NCBI GenBank assembly: GCA_026874595.1
Contig: CM049314.1
Location: 38,673,229 to 38,737,228, forward strand
Direction of reading: 5' to 3'
From: Sipunculus nudus
Taxonomy: Eukaryota > Annelida > Sipuncula > Golfingiida > Sipunculidae
DNA length: 64,000 nt
Shown: positions 23,930 to 34,214 of the stretch, piece by piece
How positions within the stretch are numbered: position 1 is the stretch's first letter
Layout of the letters: each line of letters opens with the position of its first letter
Made by a program: the position numbers and the translations under genes
Notes under the pieces: model-generated
Database searches by the model: none
Told to the model about the DNA's origin: nothing
What the model saw: only the letters and a program-made list of their open reading frames with translations

Positions 23930-25190
23930 TCCTGAGAAGTTTAAACAGCAAGTAGCATGTTATAAATACTATTCAGTAAACTGGGCAGGCTTCCAGAAAG
24001 GATGATATGATTTCATTCTACTGCAATTTCTTACAACTCTTCTAAATTAATTGCACTTAAGGTAAGTCATAATTGGATATCTTGCACAGAAGAGGTCAGA
24101 AGAAAGGGAAAATTCAAATATTTTTTATGACCTCATGAATATAAACAGGACACTGTGACCAAAACCCGTTATGATCGCTTGCCTAGCAAACACTGAATTA
24201 AAAGGAGGAGCTGAGGTTTTTTAATATAAAAGTAAAACGATGACATGATCGGAAAAAGTGAAATAAACAGCTCATTTTATCTGAACTCAATCCATTAAAC
24301 AATTGGCCTGTGTTAAGTATTAGGTACTGTAGATCTGATACCATCAGATGTGGTCTAGCTCGTAATTTAATAGCCCCACACAGATTTCGTCTCATCAGGC
24401 ATCGGATCAGTTATTTCATACGAACATATAAAAAATAGATCAGTACCTTGCTCTTTTTATGTGTGAAAACTAGATTTTAGAAAATGGCAGATTAAAGAAG
24501 AGACTTGCACCCGTCTCCTTTAAAATGAGACGCGAACTCTGTCCTGTCATTATGTACGTCGAGATTACACAATTTGGTACCTTACTTTGTGTTTCTTTCT
24601 TCAACTTGTTTATATATCCTTCAAATTAACCGGTGTAGTTAAGCCCGTGTTTAGTATGTTTAAGTTCACACTTTGATTAAATTATTTTGTTACAGACAAT
24701 TCTTATTTCCTTTCAAGGAATAACAGTACTTCTTGGCGCGATATTTGTATGAGTAATATGACAAAAGCAGGGCGGAATAACTCCATGATCACGTGAGAAA
24801 TCTGAGCACAGACAGAAATAATTACAATTACCAATGTCGGAAATTAATAGAATTAATAGAAGGACCGACTTGAAAGCATCACGAAACAATACTGATATTG
24901 TACAGTATAGCTCCTTTTATCCGAAAACCTCGGGGGAGGGGGGCCAGATAAATGGTTGTTCGGATAACGATTTTGCATGAAAATTCACCGTTATTCAACA
25001 AGATTATCACAAAGTTCCAGACGTTACCAGAGACTGACTGGCCAAAAATATCGAAGCTAGCCCATAATAAACGTTTAACAATATATTGTGATTTTAACGA
25101 TTCATTTATTGAACTTAATTTCTGGAACACATTAAAATTATTATTGGTAAAAGGCCTTGCCCTGGAATCAATCGATATCGCACCAACATC
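23930..25190. other. Intergenic stretch with no recognised gene
   Basis: AT-rich DNA without protein-like frames or clear repeats. The 24952-25190 plus frame is open but has no recognisable domain and runs into the tetranucleotide array. Confidence 0.5.
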
Positions 25191-25199
25191 ATGTTCCAC

Positions 25200-25740
25200 A
25201 TATATATGTATGTATTGTACGTATGTAAGTATATTTATATGTCTGTCTGCCTGTATGAATGAATGCCTGTCTGCCTGTCTGTATGTAATTATGCTTGTAT
25301 GTATGTATATATGTATGTATGTATGTATGTATACATGTATGTATGCATGCATGTATGTATGTATGTATGTCTGCATATGTGTATGTCTGTATGTTTGTAT
25401 GCATGCATGCATGCATGTATGTATGTATGCATGTATGTAGGTTTACATGCATGTGTGTATGTATGTATGCATGCATGCATGCATGTATGTATGCATGTAT
25501 GTAGGTTTACATGTATGTATGTATGTATGTATGTATGTATGTATGTATGCATGTATGCATGCATGCATGCATGTATGTATGTATGAATGTATGCAGGTTT
25601 ACATGTATGTATGTATGTATGAATGCATGTATGTATGGATGTGTATGTATGTATGCATGCTTGCATGCATGTGTGTATGCAAGTATGTATGTATGTATGT
25701 ATGTATGTATGTGTGTATGTATGTATGTTCATGTATGTAT
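25200..25740. repeat. (TATG)n/(CATG) tetranucleotide array, about 540 bp
   Basis: Imperfect GTAT, GCAT and GTCT tetramers. Because four is not a multiple of three and stop codons are rare in this sequence, all frames on both strands stay open. The Met-Tyr-Val-Cys and Thr-Tyr-Ile-His frames are therefore artefacts. A 13-bp variant (GTAGGTTTACATG) recurs near 25437, 25501 and 25593, showing larger-unit duplication. Confidence 0.95.
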
Positions 25741-26120
25741 ATTCGCCGATAAGGATCCCGGAGAAAGTACTCAAATAAAAAAAAGTGATAACGGATTTTA
25801 TTTAGTGATACGCCCATGTAAACAACAATGCGGCTCTGTGTGTTGGAATCTGATGAGAATTATATTTAGTGCTCTACTATCTAATTCACCAGTAAACAGT
25901 TTTAACACAAACTGTCCATCCAGTCTCGAACCGATATTGGTTTGATTTTTTCAAGTTCCTGTGAGTATTTTTGTATTTTTCTGGGGGTTTCCTTGGCATT
26001 TAACACCTACTGTGGCCCCATTCCTGATCAACTGCTTCATGATATTATAAAAGTAGACTGTCGTCCTGCTCTTTATAAACAGAAAATGTGATTTTCGAGA
26101 TATCTTAGACTGGTGCCTTG

Positions 26121-27289
26121 CAGTGATGTAGTCGAGTCCACATAATTCCGGGTTCTTGAGGTTTGAGTTAGAGTGCAACCTCTTTGAGTTCGAGTCATTT
26201 GGAACCTGAGTCCAAGTCCAAGTCCACTACAAATATCCTTAAAAAGCACTTTAATATGGCAACTTATTATCATGTTGATTTTTAAGTAAGTTCACACGTT
26301 TTTACTAATGTGGTTAATTACAATTACATCCCCCGATGTCGAGTAAAGCATGGTATATATTTGGTATATTAGGGGGAAAAACTAAAAGGTACATGAATGT
26401 TTCTCAGGAACCGCGCGCGTCAATTTTAGCCTCCCCGCCTCAAACATTTTTGTTTTGTTTTTCATCCTTCAAGAAGATTAAATAATACAATTTTGATATG
26501 ATTTCTTGTGTGATGAAGTTCTTTTACCTGTTCAGCAAAAAAAATCTGTTATTATCATGCTTTTCCCTGGTCCGTTAACTTTTTTTATCAAAATATACAA
26601 AAAAAAGGTATAAAAAATGCCCGAGCGCACTGCTTTCTGAACAAAAAGTGCCCGAAAACCATACCTTTATTTCACTTGCCTTATTATTATAATTTTATTA
26701 TTTTGTAATTTTTTATCAGTAGTTCCCTATAGTTTTTCTATTTGAATCGAAATGGACTCGGCCTGATTTGACGAGTCTTAGTACTAATCCCCGTCCAGGA
26801 CCTTCGAGACGAGGTTCGAAAGCTTAAAAAGTTCACTCGAGCCAGACTCGGGTCCATAGTTAATTGCATTCGTTCCCTCTGGGTAGTAGGGTATATATAA
26901 ATACGAGCTGACATGTGGAAAACTGCGTTTGAAACGTGGTCCCAGTCGTAATCACCACTGGCGAACTAGGGCTTCATTTGTCCCACATGGGCGTCCTTCA
27001 CTTTTATATACGGCAATGACGGCTTCCAGGGAGCAAATAATGAAACCGATATTTAACTGGTGTACATAATAGTTTTAATGATAACTAAATTGAACAAATG
27101 TGACATGAAACATATATTATAAATCATTTTATGGTTGATTACTATGACAACATAGAAATCCAGTCAGTGGGCCTTTTGTTGGGTATCGAAAGGTTGCGAG
27201 TGGTTTGCACTAATTGACACCTGGTGATTACCTTTAATCCCACAGGTAACGAACGCAACAAAAGTCCGGACATAAGTCTTACATCACTG
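26121..27289. mobile_element. GACTCGAG-rich hAT-like element, about 1.17 kb
   Basis: The left end CAGTGATGTAGTCGAGTCC and right end CTTACATCACTG are inverted. The flanks GTGCCTTG and GCACCTTG agree at 6 of 8 bases, fitting an 8-bp hAT duplication. It has GAGTC-rich ends (26121-26225 and about 26750-26870) and no coding frame. Confidence 0.6.
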
Positions 27290-27546
27290 GCACCTTGTCG
27301 TTTTAACTTCTACCATTCTGTCTCCTTTGACTGAAGTTATAAGTAATGTCATTGAAGGTGATAGTAATTAATTTTACCTGTATCCTTCAGGTGTATCCAA
27401 CCTTAGGAAATCGCTAATAGTTTGTATCCTTTCCATCAAGCCAGTAATGACATGAAAATTATATTGCGTAGTTCAAGAGATGCGTTCATCTACGTTTAAT
27501 ATGTCGCTGAATTTTAAATTTGTAGATCAGTTTGTTTATATGTATA

Positions 27547-27575
27547 TAAACTCTTTTTTTTTTGTTTCTTTCCAG
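27547..27575 (+). other. Splice acceptor for a 5' untranslated exon of the receptor gene
   Basis: A long T-rich tract (CTCTTTTTTTTTTG...TTTCTTTCCAG) ends in AG at 27575, about 137 bp before the receptor start codon. It suggests that an upstream non-coding exon is spliced here. The matching donor was not identified. Confidence 0.45.
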
Positions 27576-27712
27576 AAAGGCATTTTGGGCCGAAGGGTCG
27601 CTATTATTAGGAGCAATCGAGTCTATGCTTTAAGACAAAAGAAGAGTCGGACCTAAAAAATATAGCAATGGCCTCTTTATAAATAAACAGTGGTACTTAA
27701 CAAAAATATATC

Positions 27713-28714
27713 ATGACGTATTTTAACTCTGTGAGCTCTGCTGGTCTTAATGTTTCAGCTGGTCACGATACAAACGTGAATTATTCTACTGGTGACGTCA
27801 AAGGGTATGTAAATGATTGGAAATCAATATCCAATGAAATTAGACTGGCGGTACACGTGATCAGCATACCCTTAAACATTCTCGCGTTGGTTTTGTGTTT
27901 CTACGTTGACAAGATAAAACAAGGTGGCTTGTGCCATGTTTTATTTTTCGTGGCTCTGAGCAATATCGGATCCGCTATTTGTAATATATTCATGCATATA
28001 CCGCGTATGTTGGTTTCAAACGTGGCCTGTGTTGTTATACACTTCGGCAGAAACTTTTTCTGGTATCTGTTACATATATTGATAACATTGGTGATCGTGT
28101 TACGGTATTTAATCGTGCGATATACAGAGACAATGTGGCCAGGAAGAAAAATGAAGTGCCAAATATGGGGGCTAGTGGTTAGCACGGTCTTGGCAATGCT
28201 GTTCAGCATGGATGTCCTGACGACGAAACATTTGAACAAGAGCTGCTCGGTGGCTAACGCCCCCTGGTGGGTGGCTACTGTACCAATATCACTTACATTG
28301 GTAGGCGTCGTCATAGCGATCACGTTTTCCTTATTAACAGTCAGAGTCCTTATGATGAAAAGGCCCGATTTGGGACAAACACAGCGCAGCCGCGTGAAGG
28401 TGAAAGTTACAAAGTATGTGTTGTTGTTTGTCATAATACTCGACATAACTACGTTCCTATACTTATTAACACTGAAAATTACAACAACAGTGGAGAAAGA
28501 ACAATCAAATATAGTATATATTGCAGCGCTTAAAGCTCGCTGTATTTTACGTGTCCTGGATAGAATTATATATATTTTCAGTTTTTATCTCATCACTATG
28601 GGAAGTAAGGTTGTCAGAGCAAAGATGAGAGCCTCGCTTTCATGTGCACGGATGATTGGCAGATACAACGTTAGTGACACACTACGCAATAATGATACAG
28701 AGACCAGTCTATGA
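27713..28714 (+). CDS. Seven-transmembrane (rhodopsin-like) receptor, 333 aa
   Basis: An intact single coding exon for a G-protein-coupled-receptor-like plasma membrane protein; the ligand is unknown. The N-terminal 43 residues are extracellular with Asn-X-Ser sites at N13 and N23. Hydrophobic spans lie near 45-66, 73-96, 106-132, 150-169, 185-213, 234-256 and 278-297. Cys106 at the top of span 3 and Cys178 in the second outer loop could form the usual disulfide. The DRY motif is replaced by LRY (130-132), and the NPxxY motif in span 7 is absent (SFYLI at 290-294). The third inner loop is short and basic. The C terminus ends T-S-L, a class I PDZ ligand pattern. Such departures are common in lineage-expanded invertebrate receptors of peptide or chemosensory type. 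An AATAAA occurs at 28924-28929. Confidence 0.8.
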   Translation: MTYFNSVSSAGLNVSAGHDTNVNYSTGDVKGYVNDWKSISNEIRLAVHVISIPLNILALVLCFYVDKIKQGGLCHVLFFVALSNIGSAICNIFMHIPRMLVSNVACVVIHFGRNFFWYLLHILITLVIVLRYLIVRYTETMWPGRKMKCQIWGLVVSTVLAMLFSMDVLTTKHLNKSCSVANAPWWVATVPISLTLVGVVIAITFSLLTVRVLMMKRPDLGQTQRSRVKVKVTKYVLLFVIILDITTFLYLLTLKITTTVEKEQSNIVYIAALKARCILRVLDRIIYIFSFYLITMGSKVVRAKMRASLSCARMIGRYNVSDTLRNNDTETSL

Positions 28715-28829
28715 AACAACTCACGGGACAGGCAGATAGACCAGTCTGTCGAATAACTCACGTGACATACATGTATATGGAGATATCACACTGTTGGGTA
28801 AGAATTGTTTCGAGGCAGTTCACAAATAT

Positions 28830-29045
28830 ATGGGTGTTTTTGTGGTAAGCACTTTACGGAATGAGTAGTATTTTGTAAGCATGCGCATGTGAAATATAAA
28901 CAGAAGTTGTTTCCTTGAAATGTAATAAATTTTGTTTAAGAGTTTGACAGTTGAGACAAGTAGTCCCAGCCGTCCCATAGTGCCTATACAGAAGAGATAC
29001 GCTGCGGGTAGAAGCGACATCTGGCGTAAGGTTGGGGACATACAT
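28830..29045. repeat. Dispersed repeat, copy 1
   Basis: It shares CCTTGAAATGTAA, AGTTTGACAGTTGAGA and CAGTGCCT-like segments in the same order with 63395-63600. It overlaps the likely 3' end of the receptor transcript. Confidence 0.6.
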
Positions 29046-29066
29046 GTGTATGGATATACATGTATA

Positions 29067-30946
29067 TGTTGGAGCCCGTTTGCGGATCTGGCCCATCTGC
29101 CGAAGGGCTTGGCCCATATGAGGATCCGTTATTGGGCTGCCCATCTGCAGATGGGCAGCCCAATAACGGATTTGATACCATGCACTTTCTGGCCGATCTG
29201 CAGATGAGCTTGGCCCAATAACCAATTTTAGTTTTTGTTAGTATTACGTTATTATTCTATTATCTTGATGACTTTTGTACTCAGACAAACATTTCTCAGA
29301 ACTTAAATGTGTTTATTGAAACATAAATCACTATCACAGCCTTACATCAATAATTTTATCATCAAAATTACATAGATGTGCATAGAAAAACTACATAAAT
29401 GTGCATGCAGTGTTACAATACCCTATTAAAATTACTTTTTACACACAATTCTTAATTAGTCTACATTGCATTCGTGTGATGTTAAGAGTTTAATGAGGTT
29501 CACTTTTTACCAAAGAGTAATTACAGCAGTTGCGAAAAAAAAATCTCATTTACATTACCACATAGATGTGACTTCCACGGTACATACAATTTACTAAAGA
29601 AAAATTATATGTTGTACAAATCAGTTTCTCATATTCATTTTTAATATCCACATATATATCAATGTTACCACATACATTTTAACAATAGAATGATGTAATA
29701 TATGTAGCAAACACTCTCTCATGAGTCATTTGACCTCAGAGTCTATTACAATCATGCACTTCCACCACAATAACACATCTTGATGTACATACAGTTTCTT
29801 TTGGAGAAGTGTCTTATTGATAAGCTCTCTACTTAGCATTCGTACAGAATTGTTGGCGTCCTGGTGATGAGAGCAGCAGGAAAGTCGGCAGTACTCCTTT
29901 TCAGGTCATCATAGAGATGATACCGAGGTTAAATGTAGTTTTGGCTGCAGGAGTCATTGCCGGAGAGTATATAGTCCGGAGAGTAGTGTCTTTGCAAAGG
30001 CCAGGGCAAAAACACCACAAAATAAATTTATACAAAACGATAGGGTTATGTTTTACATATCTTCACAGTAACATAGTAAAGTTTATTTTATTTTTAATAT
30101 ATAATAATTTATTAGATACCACTGATAAATAAATAGATCTGTGAAACAAGCAATCATCACGATGTTTCATATATAAATATTTTTTAATATATAAAATATA
30201 AATATAAATATAAAATTTTAATTGTCACAAGACTCCTTATAAACCATTTTGGATAAACATAATTATACTTTATACTCAGAAGATAAATAATGAAGAGATA
30301 AATTATGATAATACGGTGGTTTAAATGGCACACTATTTTGATAGGGTTGTACCTTTTTTTGTCTAAAAGACCATATACTATTTCATGTCATATAACCGAG
30401 TGTACTTTCATTGGTAAGTATACAGGAGGTGGCGGAGGCATGTGCTCTGTGAGTGCTTTCTAGTTATCTTGGTTGTCACTTACACTATAATAAGACTTTA
30501 GGGTAAACGCATTTAGGTATGACCAATTCACCAACTTAATATCGGATACACCTTACATGATAAATGAAGCACTAACATGGGCAAAGGTCCACCTCCCTCT
30601 CGCGGATGTTCTTGGCGACGTAAAACAGACTATCAACAGGGACTACCCGTAAATACTTGCTGACCTCTTCACCGAGCTTGGCTTCATCAGGAATAACAAG
30701 TGCGTTGGACACCCCAAGAGCAGGCAAATCCATTTAAGTTCTGAGAAATGTTTGTCTGAGTACAAAAGTCATCAAGATAATAAAAAATTACGTAAAACTA
30801 ACAAAAACTAAAATCGGTTATTGGGCCAAGCCCATCTGCAGACGGGCCAGAAAGTGCATGGTATCAAATCCGTTATAACAATAACGGATCCTCATATGGG
30901 CCAAGCCCATCGGCAGATGGGCCAGATCCGCAGACAGGCTCCAACA
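29067..30946. mobile_element. 1.9 kb element with long terminal inverted repeats
   Basis: The left end begins TGTTGGAGCCCGTTTGCGGA and the right end is the complement of TGTTGGAGCCTGTCTGCGGA. The inverted arms run about 220-240 bp (29067-29308 and about 30725-30946). TATA flanks both sides, possibly a 4-bp duplication but ambiguous in AT-rich DNA. The left arm contains a 48-bp palindrome absent from the right arm. The interior is AT-rich; only a minus-strand frame around 30585-30725 (SNALVIPDEAKLGEEVSKYL and onward to a stop) looks protein-like, perhaps a scrap of a transposase or host gene. Confidence 0.8.
29124..29171. repeat. 48-bp perfect palindrome centred on CTGCAG
   Basis: Each half is ATCCGTTATTGGGCTGCCCATCTG, read inward, and the other half is its exact complement. 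It has no spacer. It lies in the left arm of the long-inverted-repeat element. Confidence 0.95.
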
Positions 30947-31851
30947 TATATATGTTTATAAATCAACACATACGACAAACGTATGTAGGTTTCCCGTTAC
31001 ATATACTCATTTGGTTGGCTATTCTCCTGCTCCCAATTCTGCTTAAAATTCTTGTTTATTGATGACATTACTTCTATATCCATATTTGGGTAAAAAAATT
31101 GTTGTGTGTTGAGGCTGCTCGGGCACTTGAATGCAAAAGCATCGATTTCACATTTTTCTGTCTTCTTTCATTATCTGTTAGCGCTAGATCTGCAACATTG
31201 CTAATTTTCTAAAGATAAAAAAGTTGTGGACAGTTTTAGTCCTAGCTGACAGATGTGCACGTGATATTTATTTTGGACCTTGATCGTATTAACAGGGTGG
31301 TATTATCTATAACCGATTCCCCATTATCGCTCAGCTCCAACCCTCGTGAAGGACACGTGGCTGTATTTATTTTCCCTATATAACATCTATAAAACACCTG
31401 AGGTTTGGGCCTCTTTTAAATAATTTTCAAAATAAATTCTGATATCAAACTTTTTTTTACCTGAGAATTTGTTGTTTCTTCAGTCAAACAAGACCAAGAA
31501 AAAGGGGGCTTGTGTATCTCATTTTTTAACCATCCTGGCCCGAATGCAGTGAAGCCCAATATACCCCACCAAGCAGTCCCAAACAAACATTTGGACAACA
31601 CCTCCTTGATTGGCCACAGATTTTTTAAAAGTTGACCAATACTGTCAATTTTATTGGAAATTATGCTTAACATACTTAAAAATCAAACAATTGGGTGTTT
31701 TTGATGCTCCACCACATGATGGCTAGAGCCAACCAGAGAAAGCCAGACCATTCACTACTCTCCTTCAGGTTCAGGGCTTGGTGACCCCAGGTCATGTAAA
31801 CAAATAGGACCACTTGACCTGGAAGGCTTCCAGTGATCCAGATTGCATGTA

Positions 31852-32038
31852 CAGTAAAACCTCGCCCAACGACTAACTCAGTTTATCGCCCGCCTAAAAA
31901 AAAACGACCACATGATCACGGTCCCGACTCTTTTTTGCTGTCCATACAACTTTACAAGACCTCGCTTAGACGATCACCTCGAAAATGTGACCACTTTATC
32001 GAGGTCCCGTCGATGGTCGTAGTTTTGAGGTTTTACTG
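31852..32038. mobile_element. pogo/Tigger-type miniature element
   Basis: 187 bp with inverted ends CAGTAAAACCTCGCCC and (complement) CAGTAAAACCTCAAAAC, flanked by TA on each side, as expected for Tc1/mariner-pogo elements. The interior repeats CGACCAC/GACGATCAC blocks. It has no transposase. Confidence 0.85.
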
Positions 32039-32479
32039 TATTTAGTTTTCATTATAGCCCACTTAGCGGATTTGAAGTATGCCGATCACGCGTCAAATCT
32101 GGTCTGCATCATGTAATGTTAAAAAAAAATTAACAAGTATTATCAAAACTCTTAAACATTATCGGATTTGTTTATACAGGGCTCTGTGGTCACGGCTTTG
32201 TATATATCCTACTGATATGTATCAAACCGATCCGGGTTTGTACACCAGGGCACTTTTTTAATTAAGTACACACTGGTTTATTCATTTTCATTTTGGGATA
32301 ACAGAGAGCAAGATTAATGTGTCGCCCATTTTTTCAGTGCCCCCACTCCCAACAATAAACAAATCAAAGCAGCTGCAAAAAAAACCCCTGAAAATAGATG
32401 AAAGCAAAGTCCTAATTACTGAGGATTAAGTCAAAACAATACCTTGTCAACAATGTTGGAAAATTAAAAAATATCAATA

Positions 32480-32627
32480 TATGAGACTCCGGACTTGGCT
32501 TCGAGTCTGGACTCGACTCCAGTCCATATTTTAGGGGCCCGGACTCGGACTTGGACTCAAAGATAGACTCGGACCTCTACTCTGACTCGGAGGTAAGGAC
32601 TTGAGAAATCAGGCCGAGTCCATGTCC

Positions 32628-32665
<38 letters not shown>

Positions 32666-33043
32666 ATATATATATATATAAAATGTCGTATATTATCAAG
32701 ATTTATGTACATGTGCGAACTTCTAACAGAATATTATCAAATTATAACACTATATACACCAAGTTTTGCAAAGCATCGGGAGCTATAAATTTAATTACCG
32801 GTAACCATTACAGTAAAAGCATGTGTGAACAAGCATAAAACTATTCATGATAGTCTGAAATTTCTATTTTAAATTGCTTTATAAGGATATTAGTATTGGA
32901 CTCGGCCTGGGACTTGGACTCGGGTTCCAAATGACTCGGACTCGAAGATGGTAGACTTGGACTCCAACCTCATTGACTTGGACTTCGACTCGAGTGGTCG
33001 GGAATCAGTCAGACTCGGATTGTGTGGACTCGACTACGTCACT
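32480..33043. mobile_element. GACTCGAG-rich hAT-like element
   Basis: Outer blocks of GGACTCG/GGACTTGG repeats flank an AT-rich middle that matches the element at 42885-43642 (both contain AAGCATGTGTGAAC and AATTGCTT). The right end reads GACTCGACTACGTCACT. A (TA)n array at 32634-32680 interrupts it. Confidence 0.6.
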
Positions 33044-33049
33044 AATTCA

Positions 33050-34200
33050 AAGACATCCACAGAGAGAACATATTATGGCAGACTATTTTAAAAGCATGGG
33101 AGTGACTCCAGCACGAGGAGAACTACTTTGTCGTCTGAATCAAGAGTAGAAATTGTAAAAAAAAATATTTCATAATTTATTATGTCACTTCCCGTAATTT
33201 TCTAGTCTACAGCACACAATGCATTTTTTAATTCATTCAAAAAATCTGTGTCTATTTAGGTAGTATCAATTTTGATCTTGTTAACTGATTTACCATGCAG
33301 TTCTGTTGTACATGTGATATATGTTTATCGTCAAGATAGAGATTATGAAAGCTGAAGAAGTTGAATGTCACTTATGTTAATGAGCACACATTTTTAAAAA
33401 AATCAGCAATTACTTAAGTCTTCCGAAATTAATGAATAACCAAGAAGGAAATGTGTTGAATTTATTAGCAATGTCGTTTGTATAATGAAGGTTCTCTCAT
33501 GCTGACTGAACGTTGTATGTATATTGTCAATAATATAGTTATAGCTGCTACGCAGGTCCTTTCGTCGTTCTACCTGCCTGTCTGTCGGTTTGTATGTAAT
33601 TTCGTACATTTGTTTTTTTTCTATTTTGCAGTAATTACCTGGTATTCGCAACTTTTTAACTTCATGTGTTGAGAAGTTTGATATGTATAATTCTGCCTTT
33701 CGTGAATAAACTGATTCAATAGGTTTTAGTTTTACATTTTTGTCAAATACATAATTCACATTGGATTTACTCAGTCAGCTATAAGCTCTTAATTATCCAA
33801 GACATCTATACAAAGACACCGTCAAGTCATCCCATAACAAGCATAAAACCGGCTTCCCTGGTCTTGGGATAGATAACATTAAAAAATACGGGATATGTGG
33901 GAAAACCAGAACGAGGATAGTAAGAATTTTACGGTCGATCCCCACCCAGGATAAATGTTCTGCAGCCGTAAAACTAGAGCTGAAGTCGTGTTTCAATCAC
34001 AAAAGGGTGCACCTTTCGGGGTTTCCTTGGTGTTATACTCTGCATACCCAGGACCAAGAGCAGGTGGGTAAACCGAGCATAGCCAAGGCCAGAATAATTG
34101 TCAACCTGTCATGTCATCCGAAACGAAATTCTCTACATGTAAATAACACTTAGCTAACATTGAAAAATTGATGAGATAGTAATCTTATCAGAAGGCGTTT
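33050..34200. other. Intergenic stretch with no recognised gene
   Basis: The longest frame, minus 33403-33759 (118 codons), has no recognisable domain, signal peptide or family-like composition and I do not support it as a gene. Confidence 0.45.
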
Positions 34201-34214
34201 CCCTTATATCATGC

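Noticed and set aside
24879-25945. Several 100-180-codon frames rich in Tyr, Cys, His and Thr on both strands
   Set aside because: All are produced by the tetranucleotide array.
27901-28446. 181-codon minus frame
   Set aside because: Shadow of the seven-transmembrane receptor on the opposite strand.
33403-33759. 118-codon minus frame
   Set aside because: Composition and length are compatible with chance in AT-rich DNA; no domain, partner exon or signal peptide.
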